Positions 15,383-23,951 of a stretch of 50,505 nucleotides of DNA are shown piece by piece. The notes under the pieces are model-generated. The model saw only the letters and a list, made by a program, of their open reading frames with translations. It had not been told where the DNA came from and did no database searches. The stretch lies in contig JAGGAB010000029.1 of NCBI GenBank assembly GCA_017889705.1, positions 1 to 50,505 of the forward strand, read 5' to 3'. Source of the DNA: Bacillota bacterium. Its GTDB lineage: Bacteria; Bacillota; Negativicutes; Sporomusales; Sporomusaceae. The position numbers were made by a program, and so were the translations under genes. Each line of letters begins with the position of its first letter. Position 1 is the first letter of the stretch.

Positions 15383-15462
15383 CTCGATCTTTGTATCATT
15401 GACTAAATTCAGTGAAAATATATGGATTATATTAATAAGCGGGATTGGTTTTTCTATAAATG

Positions 15463-15504
15463 GGGCTGTCGCCAGCGATAATTTAATCGCAAGTGCGACA
15501 GCCC
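15463..15504. terminator. Hairpin between the moeA unit and mobB
   Basis: A 10-bp stem GGGCTGTCGC / GCGACAGCCC encloses a second small hairpin (GCGAT / ATCGC). It sits 40 nt past the mobB stop on the minus strand. A related hairpin follows copy B of the repeat and ends fdhA. It lacks a clear T-run, so termination is inferred. Confidence 0.45.
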
Positions 15505-15543
15505 ATTATATTGCTTAAAACTGGTTTTTATTATGTCATTACT

Positions 15544-16038
15544 CTATCTGGTTTGAAGTAACTGGCGTTGCTCCAAAAAGTCAGCCATAGGAATCGGATC
15601 ATCAACAGAAAAACTGGGAATATCTTCATAGATGACAGTATCAGTAGCCATTGCCAACAGTTCATCTTTCATGCACAAGGGACTATCGGCGGCTTCCTTA
15701 CGAAATACTTCAATTCTAACTTTGCTTTCACGTTTATATCCTTCTGTAAAAATAATATCAACACCGTCAATATGTGCGGCTACTTCTTCAAGCAATAATT
15801 CTTGATCCACTTTCTTAATCATAGCCATTTTTGCCGGTGAGGATATGCAAACAATATCGGCACCTGCCTGCGCATGACGCCAGGTATCTTTGCCAGGCTT
15901 ATCAATATCAAAGCCGTGAACATCATGCTTAATTGTTGCTACTTTGTAACCGCGCCGTTTAATTTCCCGGATTAGTTTTTCCAAATAGGTAGTTTTACCG
16001 CAATCAGAACGTCCAACAATTGATATTACTGGTATCAT
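15544..16038 (-). CDS. mobB: Molybdopterin-guanine dinucleotide biosynthesis adaptor MobB
   Basis: P-loop GTP-binding protein that assists MobA in making bis-MGD. Seen: 164 residues; Walker A GRSDCGKTT (9-17); VATIKHDVHGFDIDKPGKDTWRHAQAGAD, the MobB signature; and a downstream EGYKRESKVRIEVFR. It is the only gene on the minus strand in this part and is divergent from fdhF1. The start ATG follows AGAGGTATTATCGT. A near-consensus minus-strand promoter lies at 16209-16238, giving a leader of about 165 nt with two hairpins. Confidence 0.93.
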   Translation of the reverse strand: MIPVISIVGRSDCGKTTYLEKLIREIKRRGYKVATIKHDVHGFDIDKPGKDTWRHAQAGADIVCISSPAKMAMIKKVDQELLLEEVAAHIDGVDIIFTEGYKRESKVRIEVFRKEAADSPLCMKDELLAMATDTVIYEDIPSFSVDDPIPMADFLEQRQLLQTR

Positions 16039-16077
16039 ACGATAATACCTCTTTTCTATTTTCTTACCTTTTCCGAT

Positions 16078-16189
16078 GACTAACTCGTTCTAATACTCCC
16101 GTCCTTTTTAAGCGGGAGTATTAACGGGTTAGTCCCTGGATAGTTCGACTAAGCTTCAGGTAGGGTTAAAACCCCATCTGAAGCAAGTC
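16078..16189. other. Tandem nested hairpins in the mobB leader
   Basis: Two strong inverted repeats. Hairpin 1 (16078-16134) pairs GACTAACTCGTT with AACGGGTTAGTC and AATACTCCCG with CGGGAGTATT, about 22 bp with a 2-nt bulge. Hairpin 2 (16147-16189) pairs GCTTCAGGT with ATCTGAAGC around an inner GGGT/ACCC stem, flanked by GACT/AGTC. They fall in the inferred mobB 5' leader. They could be a structured regulatory leader, or a REP/MITE-like element because both flanks carry GACTAA. I cannot match them to a known riboswitch. Confidence 0.55.
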
Positions 16190-16208
16190 TCATTTATATA
16201 CATATTTT

Positions 16209-16238
16209 ATTATACTGGTAATGAGAAGCTTGGTGCAA
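16209..16238 (-). promoter_or_regulatory. Sigma-A-like promoter for mobB
   Basis: On the minus strand, TTGCAC (complement of 16233-16238) and TATAAT (complement of 16209-16214) are 18 nt apart. This predicts a start near 16203 and a leader of about 165 nt before the mobB ATG. Confidence 0.55.
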
Positions 16239-16271
16239 GCAGATAAGCAGAGTAATTGCGGCCTGAATACT

Positions 16272-16289
16272 TTGTGAAATTTTTTTCAA
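16272..16289. promoter_or_regulatory. Candidate Rex operator upstream of fdhF1
   Basis: TTGTGAAATTTTTTTCAA keeps a perfect left Rex half-site (TTGTGAA), and its right half TTTTCAA matches 5 of 7 positions. It lies about 140 nt before the fdhF1 start, upstream of a TTGACA hexamer at 16335-16340. The -10 for that hexamer is weak. Regulation is inferred. Confidence 0.4.
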
Positions 16290-16426
16290 AAGCAGGCAGG
16301 AATTTTTTGAGAGAGATGGAATAAAGTCAGAAGATTGACAATTTACTCCCAATGGCAATATTCCCATACTGAACTGCGGGAAAAGCTTACTCAAGTGTTT
16401 ACAAATTTTAGTTAGGAGGGGAAATT

Positions 16427-18568
16427 TTGGAGAAAGTTCTAACGGTTTGTCCATATTGTGGCGCTGGCTGCCAGATGAATTTACTGGTAGAAAACGACAG
16501 AGTAGTCGGTGCAGAACCGGCTAATGGACACATCAACGAAGGTGAGCTCTGTTTAAAGGGTCATTATGGCTGGGATTTTTTAAACGATACTAAAATTTTG
16601 AGCAAACGTCTAACTAAACCATTACTTAGGTACAGCAGAAGTTCGGATTTTAAAGAAGTAGAATGGGATGAAGCACTGGATTTTGTAGCCGACAAATTAA
16701 AGGCGATAAAAGAGAAATACGGATCTGACGCCATTATGGGTACAGGTTCGGCACGTGGTATGGGTAATGAGCCCAATTATCTTATGCAAAAGTTTATGCG
16801 CGCGGTGATCGGCACCAATAATGTCGACCATTGCGCCCGTGTTTGACACGCTCCCTCTGTAGCCGGTCTGGCTGCATCATTTGGTAGTGGAGCAATGACT
16901 AACTCGATTCCGGAAATTGAGGATGCCACCTGTTTATTTATTTTTGGGTATAATGGGGCGGATTCTCATCCGCTGGTGGCTCGGCGTATTGTAAAAGCTA
17001 AAGAAAAAGGGGCCAAAATTATTGTTGTTGATCCCCGCAAAACAGAGGCGGCCCGGATTGCCGACATTTGGCTGCCTATCAGAAACGGTTCCAATATGGC
17101 GGCTGTCAACAGTTTTGCCAATGTTATTTTAGCCAAAGGCTGGGAAAACAAAGAGTATATTGAAAAATATACTGACGGTTTTGACGAATACAAGAAAACC
17201 ATAGCTAAGTACACCCCGGAATATGCGCAAAAAATCACCGGACTTGATCCCAAACTTGTGGAACAGGCGCTAGAAATTTACGCAAAATCAGAACGGTCAT
17301 TTATTCTGTATGGCATGGGTGTATGTCAATACAATCAGGCAGTTGATGTAGTTAAGGGATTAGGTAGCCTATGTCTCTTAACCGGGCAGATTGCCAAACC
17401 CAGTTCTGGTATCGGACCGGTACGCGGACAGAACAATGTGCAGGGAGCCTGCGACATGGGAGCGCTTCCCAATGTTTATTCCGGGTACCAGTCTGTTACC
17501 GATCCGGCCAATCGCAAAAAGTTTGCTGAGGCGTGGGGCGTAGAAAGCCTGCCGGAAAAAGTCGGGTATATGTTGACCGATGTTCCTCATTGCGCCCAAG
17601 AAGGAAAACTAAAAGCCTTTTATATTATTGGTGAAGATCCGGTTCAAAGCGATCCAGATGCTGCCGGTGTACGAAAAGCCTTGGATGAACTGGAATTAGT
17701 CGTACTCCAGGACATCTTCATGAACAAAACAGCTCTGCATGCCGATGTCATTTTGCCTGCTACCTCCTGGGGTGAGCATGGCGGGGTATTTAGCGGTGCC
17801 GACCGCAGATTCCAACGCTTCCGTAAAGCGGTGAATGCCAAAGGTGATGTTAAGGACGACTGGGTAATTATTTGTGAATTAGCAAAACGTTTCGGTTATG
17901 AAATGAATTATAAAAATACTGAGGAAATTTGGAATGAGATGATTAGTCTGACCCCGAGCTTTGCCGGGGCGACTTATGAAAGACTTGAACAGCTCGGCAG
18001 CATTCAGTGGCCATGTCGTTCCATTGAGGAAACAGGAACGCCTTATCTGTTCAAGGGAAATATCTTCCAAACTCCGAGCAAAAAAGGCAATTTCTTTGCA
18101 GCAGAATGGCGGCCGCCTGTTGAACAGCCTGATGCTGAATATCCGCTGGTACTGTCGACTGTGCGTGAGGTAGGTCATTATTCTTCCCGTACCATGACAG
18201 GTAACTGTTGGGGTCTTGCCAAACTTGCCGATGAACCGGGCTATCTTCAGATTAATCCGGAAGATGCCAATAAACTTGGTATTGTGGAGGAAGAGCTTGT
18301 ACGGGTGACCACACGGCGCGGTTCGGTTATCACCAGAGCGCTGGTAACAGAACGGGTGCAAGCAGGCGTTGTTTACATGACATATCAATGGTGGGTAGGT
18401 GCTTGTAATGAGCTGACCATCCATGTTGTTGATCCGATTTCCAAAACGCCTGAATACAAATATTGTGCAGTTAAAGTGGAAGCCATTAACGATCAGAAAA
18501 AAGCTGAAGAAGAACTTATTGCAGCATATAATGAGCTTAAACGCAAGCTAGGCGGTAATGTTTCTTAA
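16427..18568 (+). CDS. fdhF: Formate dehydrogenase FdhF1, selenocysteine form (HDCR catalytic subunit)
   Basis: Molybdopterin oxidoreductase that interconverts CO2 and formate. Seen: 713 residues when the in-frame TGA at 16844-16846 is read as selenocysteine (residue 140, context CARV-U-HAPSVAGL, the FDH-H active-site motif). N-terminal [4Fe-4S] ligands C8, C11, C15 and C42; MGTGSARGMGNE; GPVRGQNNVQGACDMGALPNVYPG-like segment; C-terminal cofactor-binding domain with REVGHYSSRTMTGNCW. A SECIS-type hairpin with a GGTCT loop follows the TGA. TTG start with TTAGGAGGGG upstream. It lacks the long iron-sulfur front end of fdhA (23952), so it must use separate HycB-like proteins. First gene of the HDCR-like cluster. 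Confidence 0.93.
16844..16876 (+). promoter_or_regulatory. SECIS element of fdhF1 with its UGA codon
   Basis: The TGA at 16844-16846 is followed 11 nt later by a 7-bp hairpin (TGTAGCC / GGCTGCA, one G-U pair) with loop GGTCT at 16865-16869. This matches the loop sequence and position of the E. coli fdhF SECIS, which recruits SelB for selenocysteine insertion. Confidence 0.85.
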
Positions 18569-18790
18569 TAGTATTTCTAAGCCTACTTCATGTGAAGCAT
18601 GCGTTATAGTGAATGGATGAGTAGTAGATTTCATAGTAAGGCGATTGGCGCTTTTAATGAATCGTGACATCAATAGTATGGTAATGCAAAGATGTTAGCC
18701 TTCCTGAAATGTTTTTGTTTGCTTATTTCACTAAATAATTCTCCCGGCGTTTTATATAAATTGCGAATTTGTATAGAGGGGGAATATTAG

Positions 18791-20932
18791 TTGGAAAAAG
18801 TATTAACCGTATGTCCTTATTGTGGTTCAGGCTGTCAAATGTACCTTTGTGTTGAGAACAGCAAGGTGGTTGGGGCTGAACCGGCAAATGGACCTATCAA
18901 TGAAGGCGAATTATGTTTAAAAGGTCATTATGGTTGGGATTTTCTAAATGACACAAAAATCCTGAGCAAACGTCTTACAAAACCCATGCTTCGCTATGAT
19001 CGAAGTGAACCTTTGCATGAAGTTGAGTGGGATGAAGCATTAGATTATGTTGCTGATAAGCTTAAAGCCATAAAAGAAAAATATGGTCCTGATGCTATTA
19101 TGGGTACAGGATCGTCCCGGGGCACTGGTAATGAAACCAACTATGTCATGCAAAAATTTATGCGTGCTGTTATCGGTACTAATAATGTTGATAATTGTGC
19201 CCGGGTGTGTCACGGACCTTCGGTTGCCGGTTTGTCATTAATTTTCGGTAGCGGGGCTATGTCAAATACAATACCCGAGATTGAAGACGCTGACTGTTTA
19301 CTGATTTTTGGTTATAATGCGGCAGATGCGCATCCGCTGGTGGCGAAACGGATTATACGAGCAAAACAAAAGGGTGCAAAAATTATTGTTGTAGATCCGC
19401 GCAGAACAGAGTCGGCTCGTATTTCGGATTTATGGCTTCAGCTAAATAATGGTTCCAATATGGCTTTGGTCAATAGTTTTGCCAATGTTATTTTGGAAAA
19501 GGGCTGGCAAAATGAACATTTTATCAACAACTTTACCGAAGGATTTGCTGAGTATCGTAAAACAGTAGAACGCTATACCCCGGAATATGCTCAAGGAATT
19601 ACCGGAATTTCCCCGGCCTTACTGGAAGAGGCAATGAAGATATATACTCATTCCAAGAATTCTTTCATCTTGTGGGGGATGGGTGTAACCCAATTTGGAC
19701 AGGCGGTTGATGTGGTAAGAGGTCTTGGCTCGCTTTGTCTTTTGACAGGGCAGATTGGCAAGCCGAGCTCCGGAGTAGGGCCTGTACGCGGTCAGAATAA
19801 TGTGCAGGGAGCTTGCGATATGGGGGCCTTGCCTAATGTCTATCCAGGATATCAGGCAGTCACAGATGCGGCTAACCGCAAAAAATTTGCAAAGGCATGG
19901 GGCGTAGAGAACTTGCCAGATAAAATTGGGTTTACCATTACTCAGGTTCCGCATGCTGTTGCTGACGGTAAATTAAAAGCCTTCTATATTATTGGCGAAG
20001 ATCCTGCGCAAACCGATCCTGATTCTTCCGGGTTGCGCAAAGCGCTTACTGAGTTAGAATTTGTGGTAGTCCAGGATATTTTCATGAACAAAACAGCGCA
20101 CTTTGCCGATGTCTTATTGCCAGCCACTTCCTGGGGAGAACATGGTGGGGTATACAGTGGGGCTGACCGTCGGTTCCAAATCTTTAGGAAAGCAGTTGAT
20201 GCCAAAGGCGACGTAAAGGTCGACTGGGTTATTATCGGCGAATTAGCCAAACGGTTTGGGTATGATTTGACTTATAAAGACACGGAAGAAATTTGGAACG
20301 AAATGATTAGCTTGTGCCCAAGTTTTGCCGGGGCAACTTATGAAAAAATGGAACGACAGGGCAGTGTGGTATGGCCTTGCCGTACACCGGAAGACCCAGG
20401 AACCGATTATTTGTTTAAAGGCAACATCTTTCAGACACCTAGCAAGAAAGGAATCTTTTTTGCTGCTGAATGGCGCGCGCCGGCAGAACAGACTGATGCA
20501 GAATATCCGACAATACTTTGCACAGTGCGCGAAATTGGGCACTATTCATCGCGGACAATGACCGGCAACTGCTGGGGCTTGGCAAAACTAGCCGACGAAC
20601 CTGGTTATATTCAAATTAGTGTTGAAGATGCTGCTCGCCTGGGAATTGAAGATGAAGAATTAATGCGTATTTCTTCGCGGCGTGGATCGGTAATGTCTAG
20701 AGCTAAAATCAGCGACAGGGTAAAAGTGGGAACTGTATATATGACCTATCAGTGGTGGATTGGTGCTTGTAATGAGCTTACTATCGATAATCTTGATCCT
20801 ATTTCTAAAACGCCTGAGTATAAGTATTGCGCAGTAAAGCTTGAGGCAATTGCCGATCAGGTTCAAGCCGAGCAGCAGCTTACCGCTTTGTATGACAATT
20901 TGAAACGCAGGATGGGTGCTACAGTATCATAA
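18791..20932 (+). CDS. fdhF: Formate dehydrogenase FdhF2, cysteine form
   Basis: Paralogue of fdhF1, also 713 residues and very similar along its whole length (the same [4Fe-4S] ligands C8/C11/C15/C42, GPVRGQNNVQGACDMG and HYSSRTMTGNCWGLAK), so probably a tandem duplicate. Residue 140 is Cys (codon TGT at 19208-19210, context CARVCHGPSVAGL) in place of selenocysteine. The downstream SECIS hairpin is not preserved: the loop region reads GGTTT and the right arm has drifted. The start is TTG after GAGGGGG. The 222-nt gap from fdhF1 shows no clear terminator. A Sec/Cys FDH pair in one cluster is known from Acetobacterium woodii HDCR; the Cys form may serve when selenium is scarce (inference). Confidence 0.93.
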   Translation: MEKVLTVCPYCGSGCQMYLCVENSKVVGAEPANGPINEGELCLKGHYGWDFLNDTKILSKRLTKPMLRYDRSEPLHEVEWDEALDYVADKLKAIKEKYGPDAIMGTGSSRGTGNETNYVMQKFMRAVIGTNNVDNCARVCHGPSVAGLSLIFGSGAMSNTIPEIEDADCLLIFGYNAADAHPLVAKRIIRAKQKGAKIIVVDPRRTESARISDLWLQLNNGSNMALVNSFANVILEKGWQNEHFINNFTEGFAEYRKTVERYTPEYAQGITGISPALLEEAMKIYTHSKNSFILWGMGVTQFGQAVDVVRGLGSLCLLTGQIGKPSSGVGPVRGQNNVQGACDMGALPNVYPGYQAVTDAANRKKFAKAWGVENLPDKIGFTITQVPHAVADGKLKAFYIIGEDPAQTDPDSSGLRKALTELEFVVVQDIFMNKTAHFADVLLPATSWGEHGGVYSGADRRFQIFRKAVDAKGDVKVDWVIIGELAKRFGYDLTYKDTEEIWNEMISLCPSFAGATYEKMERQGSVVWPCRTPEDPGTDYLFKGNIFQTPSKKGIFFAAEWRAPAEQTDAEYPTILCTVREIGHYSSRTMTGNCWGLAKLADEPGYIQISVEDAARLGIEDEELMRISSRRGSVMSRAKISDRVKVGTVYMTYQWWIGACNELTIDNLDPISKTPEYKYCAVKLEAIADQVQAEQQLTALYDNLKRRMGATVS

Positions 20933-20973
20933 ATAAAGGCAAGGAGTTTTAACTTCTTGAAAGGGAGGTAAAT

Positions 20974-21519
20974 ATGGAAAAGTTAAGCCCGTTTGTACTT
21001 GGGGACGGGAAAAAATGTATTGGCTGTAAAGCCTGCGAGATCGCCTGCCATGTATCCCACAATGTCGAGGGGATTACGGCAGGAAATATTGACACTCCAG
21101 TATTCCCTAAACTATTTGTTACCCGGGTTGAGGAAGTCACTATGCCAGTGCAGTGTCATCACTGTGAAGATGCCCCCTGTGCGCAGGCTTGTCTTGAGAA
21201 AGCCATCTATTTTGAGGGCGATAAAGTGCTTATCCAGACGGAAAAGTGCAAAGGCTGTAAAGACTGTCTGGTTGCCTGTCCGTTTGGAGCAGTCGAACTG
21301 GTGCCGCGTTTTACCAAAGGCGAGGTTGTTATCCAGGAAAATCTCGGCAAGCCGCTATTATACGGTAATAAATGTGATCTATGCAACACCCGCAAACAGG
21401 GACCAATCTGTATTGAAGTTTGTCCGGAAAAAGCGCTTCGATTGGTTGAGCCGCATAAAGAAAAAAAGGATAAAAATATAAAAGCCGTCGCTACAATTGC
21501 CGGCATGTTTAAAAAATAG
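20974..21519 (+). CDS. hycB: HycB-like ferredoxin subunit, 4x[4Fe-4S]
   Basis: Polyferredoxin electron-transfer subunit of the HycB/HydN/DmsB family, expected to wire FdhF to HydA2 in the HDCR filament. Seen: 181 residues with four cluster motifs: CIGCKACEIACH (about 17-28), CHHCEDAPCAQAC (about 59-71), CKGCKDCLVACP (about 90-101) and CDLCNTRKQGPICIEVCP (about 131-148). GGGAGGTAAAT ends just before the ATG. It lies 41 nt after fdhF2 and 12 nt before hydA2. A similar 168-residue protein follows hydA2, so the cluster has two HycB-type subunits. Confidence 0.9.
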   Translation: MEKLSPFVLGDGKKCIGCKACEIACHVSHNVEGITAGNIDTPVFPKLFVTRVEEVTMPVQCHHCEDAPCAQACLEKAIYFEGDKVLIQTEKCKGCKDCLVACPFGAVELVPRFTKGEVVIQENLGKPLLYGNKCDLCNTRKQGPICIEVCPEKALRLVEPHKEKKDKNIKAVATIAGMFKK

Positions 21520-21531
21520 GAGGTGAGGACG

Positions 21532-22902
21532 ATGCAATATACAATTGAGATTGACCAGGAATTATGTACCGGATGCCGTAGGTGCACAGACGTGTGCCCG
21601 GTTGGTGCCATTGGCGGGCCGGAAGGAATGCCTGTTGAGATTAATTATGATAAGTGCTGTTTCTGCGGTCAGTGTGTACAGATTTGCAGCGCATATCAGG
21701 AATACAAATCCGACACCAGTAAACCCCGGGAAATCAAAATAAAGGAGCGCGGCTTACTGGAAAGTGTGAAAGAACCGCTGTTTGCCGCACATAATATGGG
21801 ACATGGGCGTGAGGTGTGGCAAGCGCTCCATAATCCTGATGTAGTGACCATGGTTCAGTGTGCGCCGGCAGTTCGAGTTGGTTTGGCTGAAGACTTTGGC
21901 ATGGAATCAGGCGAACTGGTTGCCGGTAAAATGATTACTGCCCTTAGGAAACTGGGTTTTGACAAGGTTTATGACACCAATTTTACTGCTGACCTGACAA
22001 TTATGGAGGAAGGCAGTGAGTTAATCAAAAGGATACAGGAAAATGGCGTGCTGCCGATGTTTACTTCCTGTTGTCCGGCTTGGGTCAAGTATGTGGAACA
22101 AGAGCACTTTGATATTCAGGCCAATCTGTCTACCTGTAAATCGCCGCAGCAAATGGCCGGAGCTTTATTTAAGACTTATGGTACACAGGTAGACAAAATT
22201 GATCCTAAAAAAGTAGTCAGCGTATCGGTTATGCCTTGTACGGCCAAAAAGTTTGAAGCTTCCCGTTCGGAAATGAAAGCAAGCGGGTGTCAGGATGTTG
22301 ATCTTGTTTTAACAACAAGGGAATTGGCCAATTTAATTAAACACGCGGGTATTGATTTTAAAAAACTGGAACCAAGCCAGCCTGACTCAGTACTCGGGGC
22401 CTACACCGGTGCCGGACATATCTTCGGTGTTACCGGCGGGGTTATGGAAGCTGCCTTGCGTACCGGTTATGAATTGATTACCGGCAAAGCACTTGATGAC
22501 ATTAATATCCTTGATGTGCGGTACAGCGAAGGCGTAAAGCGTGCGACCATTCAGGTTGGCGACCTGGCAGTTAAAACAGTGGTGGTTGCTGGTCTTGCCA
22601 ATGTAGCGCCTATTCTTGAAGAAATCAAGAACGGTACTGCCGATTTCCACTTTGTTGAAGTTATGGCTTGTCCGCAAGGTTGCATCAGTGGCGGCGGCCA
22701 GCCCAAGGTTTTGCTGGAAAATGAACGGAAAGAAGTTTATGCCAGCCGCAGTCAGTCGATGTACAAACATGATGAGGAACTGCCACTTAGAAAATCGCAT
22801 GACAATCCCGAGGTGGCCAAACTGTATAAAGACTTCTTGGGCAAGCCACTGGGGCACAAGTCGCATGAACTCTTGCACACCCATTATGTAAGGAGGGGAT
22901 AA
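21532..22902 (+). CDS. hydA2: HydA2, [FeFe]-hydrogenase subunit of the HDCR-type complex
   Basis: H2-activating subunit of a hydrogen-dependent CO2 reductase type complex. Seen: 456 residues; only two N-terminal [4Fe-4S] motifs (CTGCRRCTDVCP and CCFCGQCVQIC) and no [2Fe-2S] or His-ligated cluster, which is the HDCR HydA2 architecture; then the H-cluster domain with TSCCPAW, MPCTAKKFE and ACPQGCISGGGQP, and the small-subunit tail HKSHELLHTHY. Its L1 loop is the classic TSCCP form, unlike the TSCSP of the other two catalytic hydrogenases here. The ATG at 21532 is chosen over an upstream in-frame GTG at 21523 because TAGGAGGTGAGG is correctly spaced for it. hycB follows after 4 nt. Confidence 0.94.
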   Translation: MQYTIEIDQELCTGCRRCTDVCPVGAIGGPEGMPVEINYDKCCFCGQCVQICSAYQEYKSDTSKPREIKIKERGLLESVKEPLFAAHNMGHGREVWQALHNPDVVTMVQCAPAVRVGLAEDFGMESGELVAGKMITALRKLGFDKVYDTNFTADLTIMEEGSELIKRIQENGVLPMFTSCCPAWVKYVEQEHFDIQANLSTCKSPQQMAGALFKTYGTQVDKIDPKKVVSVSVMPCTAKKFEASRSEMKASGCQDVDLVLTTRELANLIKHAGIDFKKLEPSQPDSVLGAYTGAGHIFGVTGGVMEAALRTGYELITGKALDDINILDVRYSEGVKRATIQVGDLAVKTVVVAGLANVAPILEEIKNGTADFHFVEVMACPQGCISGGGQPKVLLENERKEVYASRSQSMYKHDEELPLRKSHDNPEVAKLYKDFLGKPLGHKSHELLHTHYVRRG

Positions 22903-22906
22903 CAGC

Positions 22907-23413
22907 ATGCTTGAGACTGCTTTTGTGATCGGAAATCCCGACTTATGTATAGGTTGCCGGACTTGTGAACTGGCTTGTGTGCTGGCCCATACTGAAAAAC
23001 AGCTGGGGACAGAAGAAATTAAAAGTGTACCGTTTTTACCCCGGTTATCGGTGGTAAAAACCGAAGATATCAGTGTTCCTGTGCAGTGCCGTCAATGTGA
23101 AGACGCCCCTTGCGCTGAAGCCTGCCCAGAAAAAGCCATTGTGCATCGTGGCCAGGCCATTTATGTGCTTGCTGACAAGTGTGTTGGCTGCAAGAATTGT
23201 TTGATGGCCTGTCCGATAGGTGCTGTTTATTTAACCCGCGAAGCAGAAGGGGCTTGTCAAAAAACAGCTTACAAATGTGATTTGTGCGCAGAAGTGACAG
23301 CGGGGCCGCAATGCATACAAAAATGTCCGACCAAAGCATTGTCAGTAATGCTGCCGGCGGACATTGAAACCAGTATTAAAGCCAAACGTACCAGTGTAGT
23401 GAAAAATACGTAA
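22907..23413 (+). CDS. hycB: HycB-like ferredoxin subunit (second), 4x[4Fe-4S]
   Basis: Second polyferredoxin of the HDCR cluster. Seen: 168 residues with motifs CIGCRTCELAC (about 11-21), CRQCEDAPCAEACP (about 63-76), CVGCKNCLMACP (about 92-103) and CDLCAEVTAGPQCIQKCP (about 124-141). It is more distant from the first HycB than FdhF1 is from FdhF2, so the two probably have separate contacts, one toward FdhF and one toward HydA2 (inference). The ATG lies 4 nt after the hydA2 stop, with AAGGAGGGG inside the end of hydA2. It is the last gene of the cluster; a terminator follows at 23457. Confidence 0.9.
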   Translation: MLETAFVIGNPDLCIGCRTCELACVLAHTEKQLGTEEIKSVPFLPRLSVVKTEDISVPVQCRQCEDAPCAEACPEKAIVHRGQAIYVLADKCVGCKNCLMACPIGAVYLTREAEGACQKTAYKCDLCAEVTAGPQCIQKCPTKALSVMLPADIETSIKAKRTSVVKNT

Positions 23414-23456
23414 CGCAGTTTATTTAATAAAATTTAATAGAAAGAAGTGAAATAGG

Positions 23457-23490
23457 GCCGTCGCGCTAAGTAATTAGTGCGATGGCTTTT
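23457..23490 (+). terminator. Terminator of the HDCR-type operon
   Basis: An 8-bp stem GCCGTCGC / GCGATGGC with one G-U pair and a 14-nt loop is followed directly by TTTT, 44 nt after the last hycB stop. Confidence 0.65.
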
Positions 23491-23512
23491 CACTCATTAT
23501 TAGAATGTATAG

Positions 23513-23848
23513 GTTTTGAGAATTGAGGCAGACATATAGAACAAGAGTCTCAAACTCAAAGCCCGGCACAGGCGTCCGTCATACAACGCTTCGCCGCTGG
23601 CGCTTAACCTCCGCTTATGCATGACGGACGCCTGCGCCCCAATGCTGTCTACGTTTGTCACCTCTCGTGCCCAGTGGCCATTGCCGGAAAAAGCGTTCCG
23701 TAGGAGAAAAATAGGGTGGTATTCCGTTAAGAAATTCGTACTGTTCACGCAGCGAGTTTACGAATTTTAGGAATACCACCCTATTTTTCAGCTTTTGGAG
23801 GCTTCAGGCCTAGACCTTTTGGTACTTGGGTCATGCCAAAAGTACACC
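23513..23848. repeat. Structured intergenic repeat, copy B
   Basis: Second copy of the element at 14934-15382, same orientation, about 335 nt. Hairpin 1 (23569-23634) is a perfect 14-bp stem CAGGCGTCCGTCAT / ATGACGGACGCCTG around the same apical block as copy A. Hairpin 2 (23706-23789) is a perfect 20-bp stem with a nested AATTCGTA / TACGAATT. Hairpin 3 (23822-23845) pairs GTACTT with AAGTAC. Stem bases differ from copy A mostly by compensated pairs. It lies between the converging HDCR operon and fdhA. Confidence 0.7.
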
Positions 23849-23886
23849 CCACGTACTTGGCTCCAAGCAGAGATTGGATTCTAAAA

Positions 23887-23930
23887 AAGGAGCCGTCGCC
23901 AGCGATACTTCTATCACTTGCGACAGCCCC
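23887..23930 (-). terminator. Terminator of fdhA
   Basis: Read on the minus strand, a GC-rich stem (GGGGCTGTCGC with GCGACGGCTCC, two wobble pairs) is followed by TTTTTT, about 22-65 nt past the fdhA stop. The hairpin is related to the one at 15463-15504 after copy A of the repeat. Confidence 0.75.
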
Positions 23931-23951
23931 CATGTTACTTTTGAAAGGATA

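Noticed and set aside
16844..16846. In-frame TGA splitting fdhF1 (and likewise 25578-25580 in fdhA), apparently two broken genes
   Set aside because: Both stops fall exactly at the FDH active-site position and are followed by a hairpin with a GGTCT loop, so they are selenocysteine codons, not nonsense mutations.
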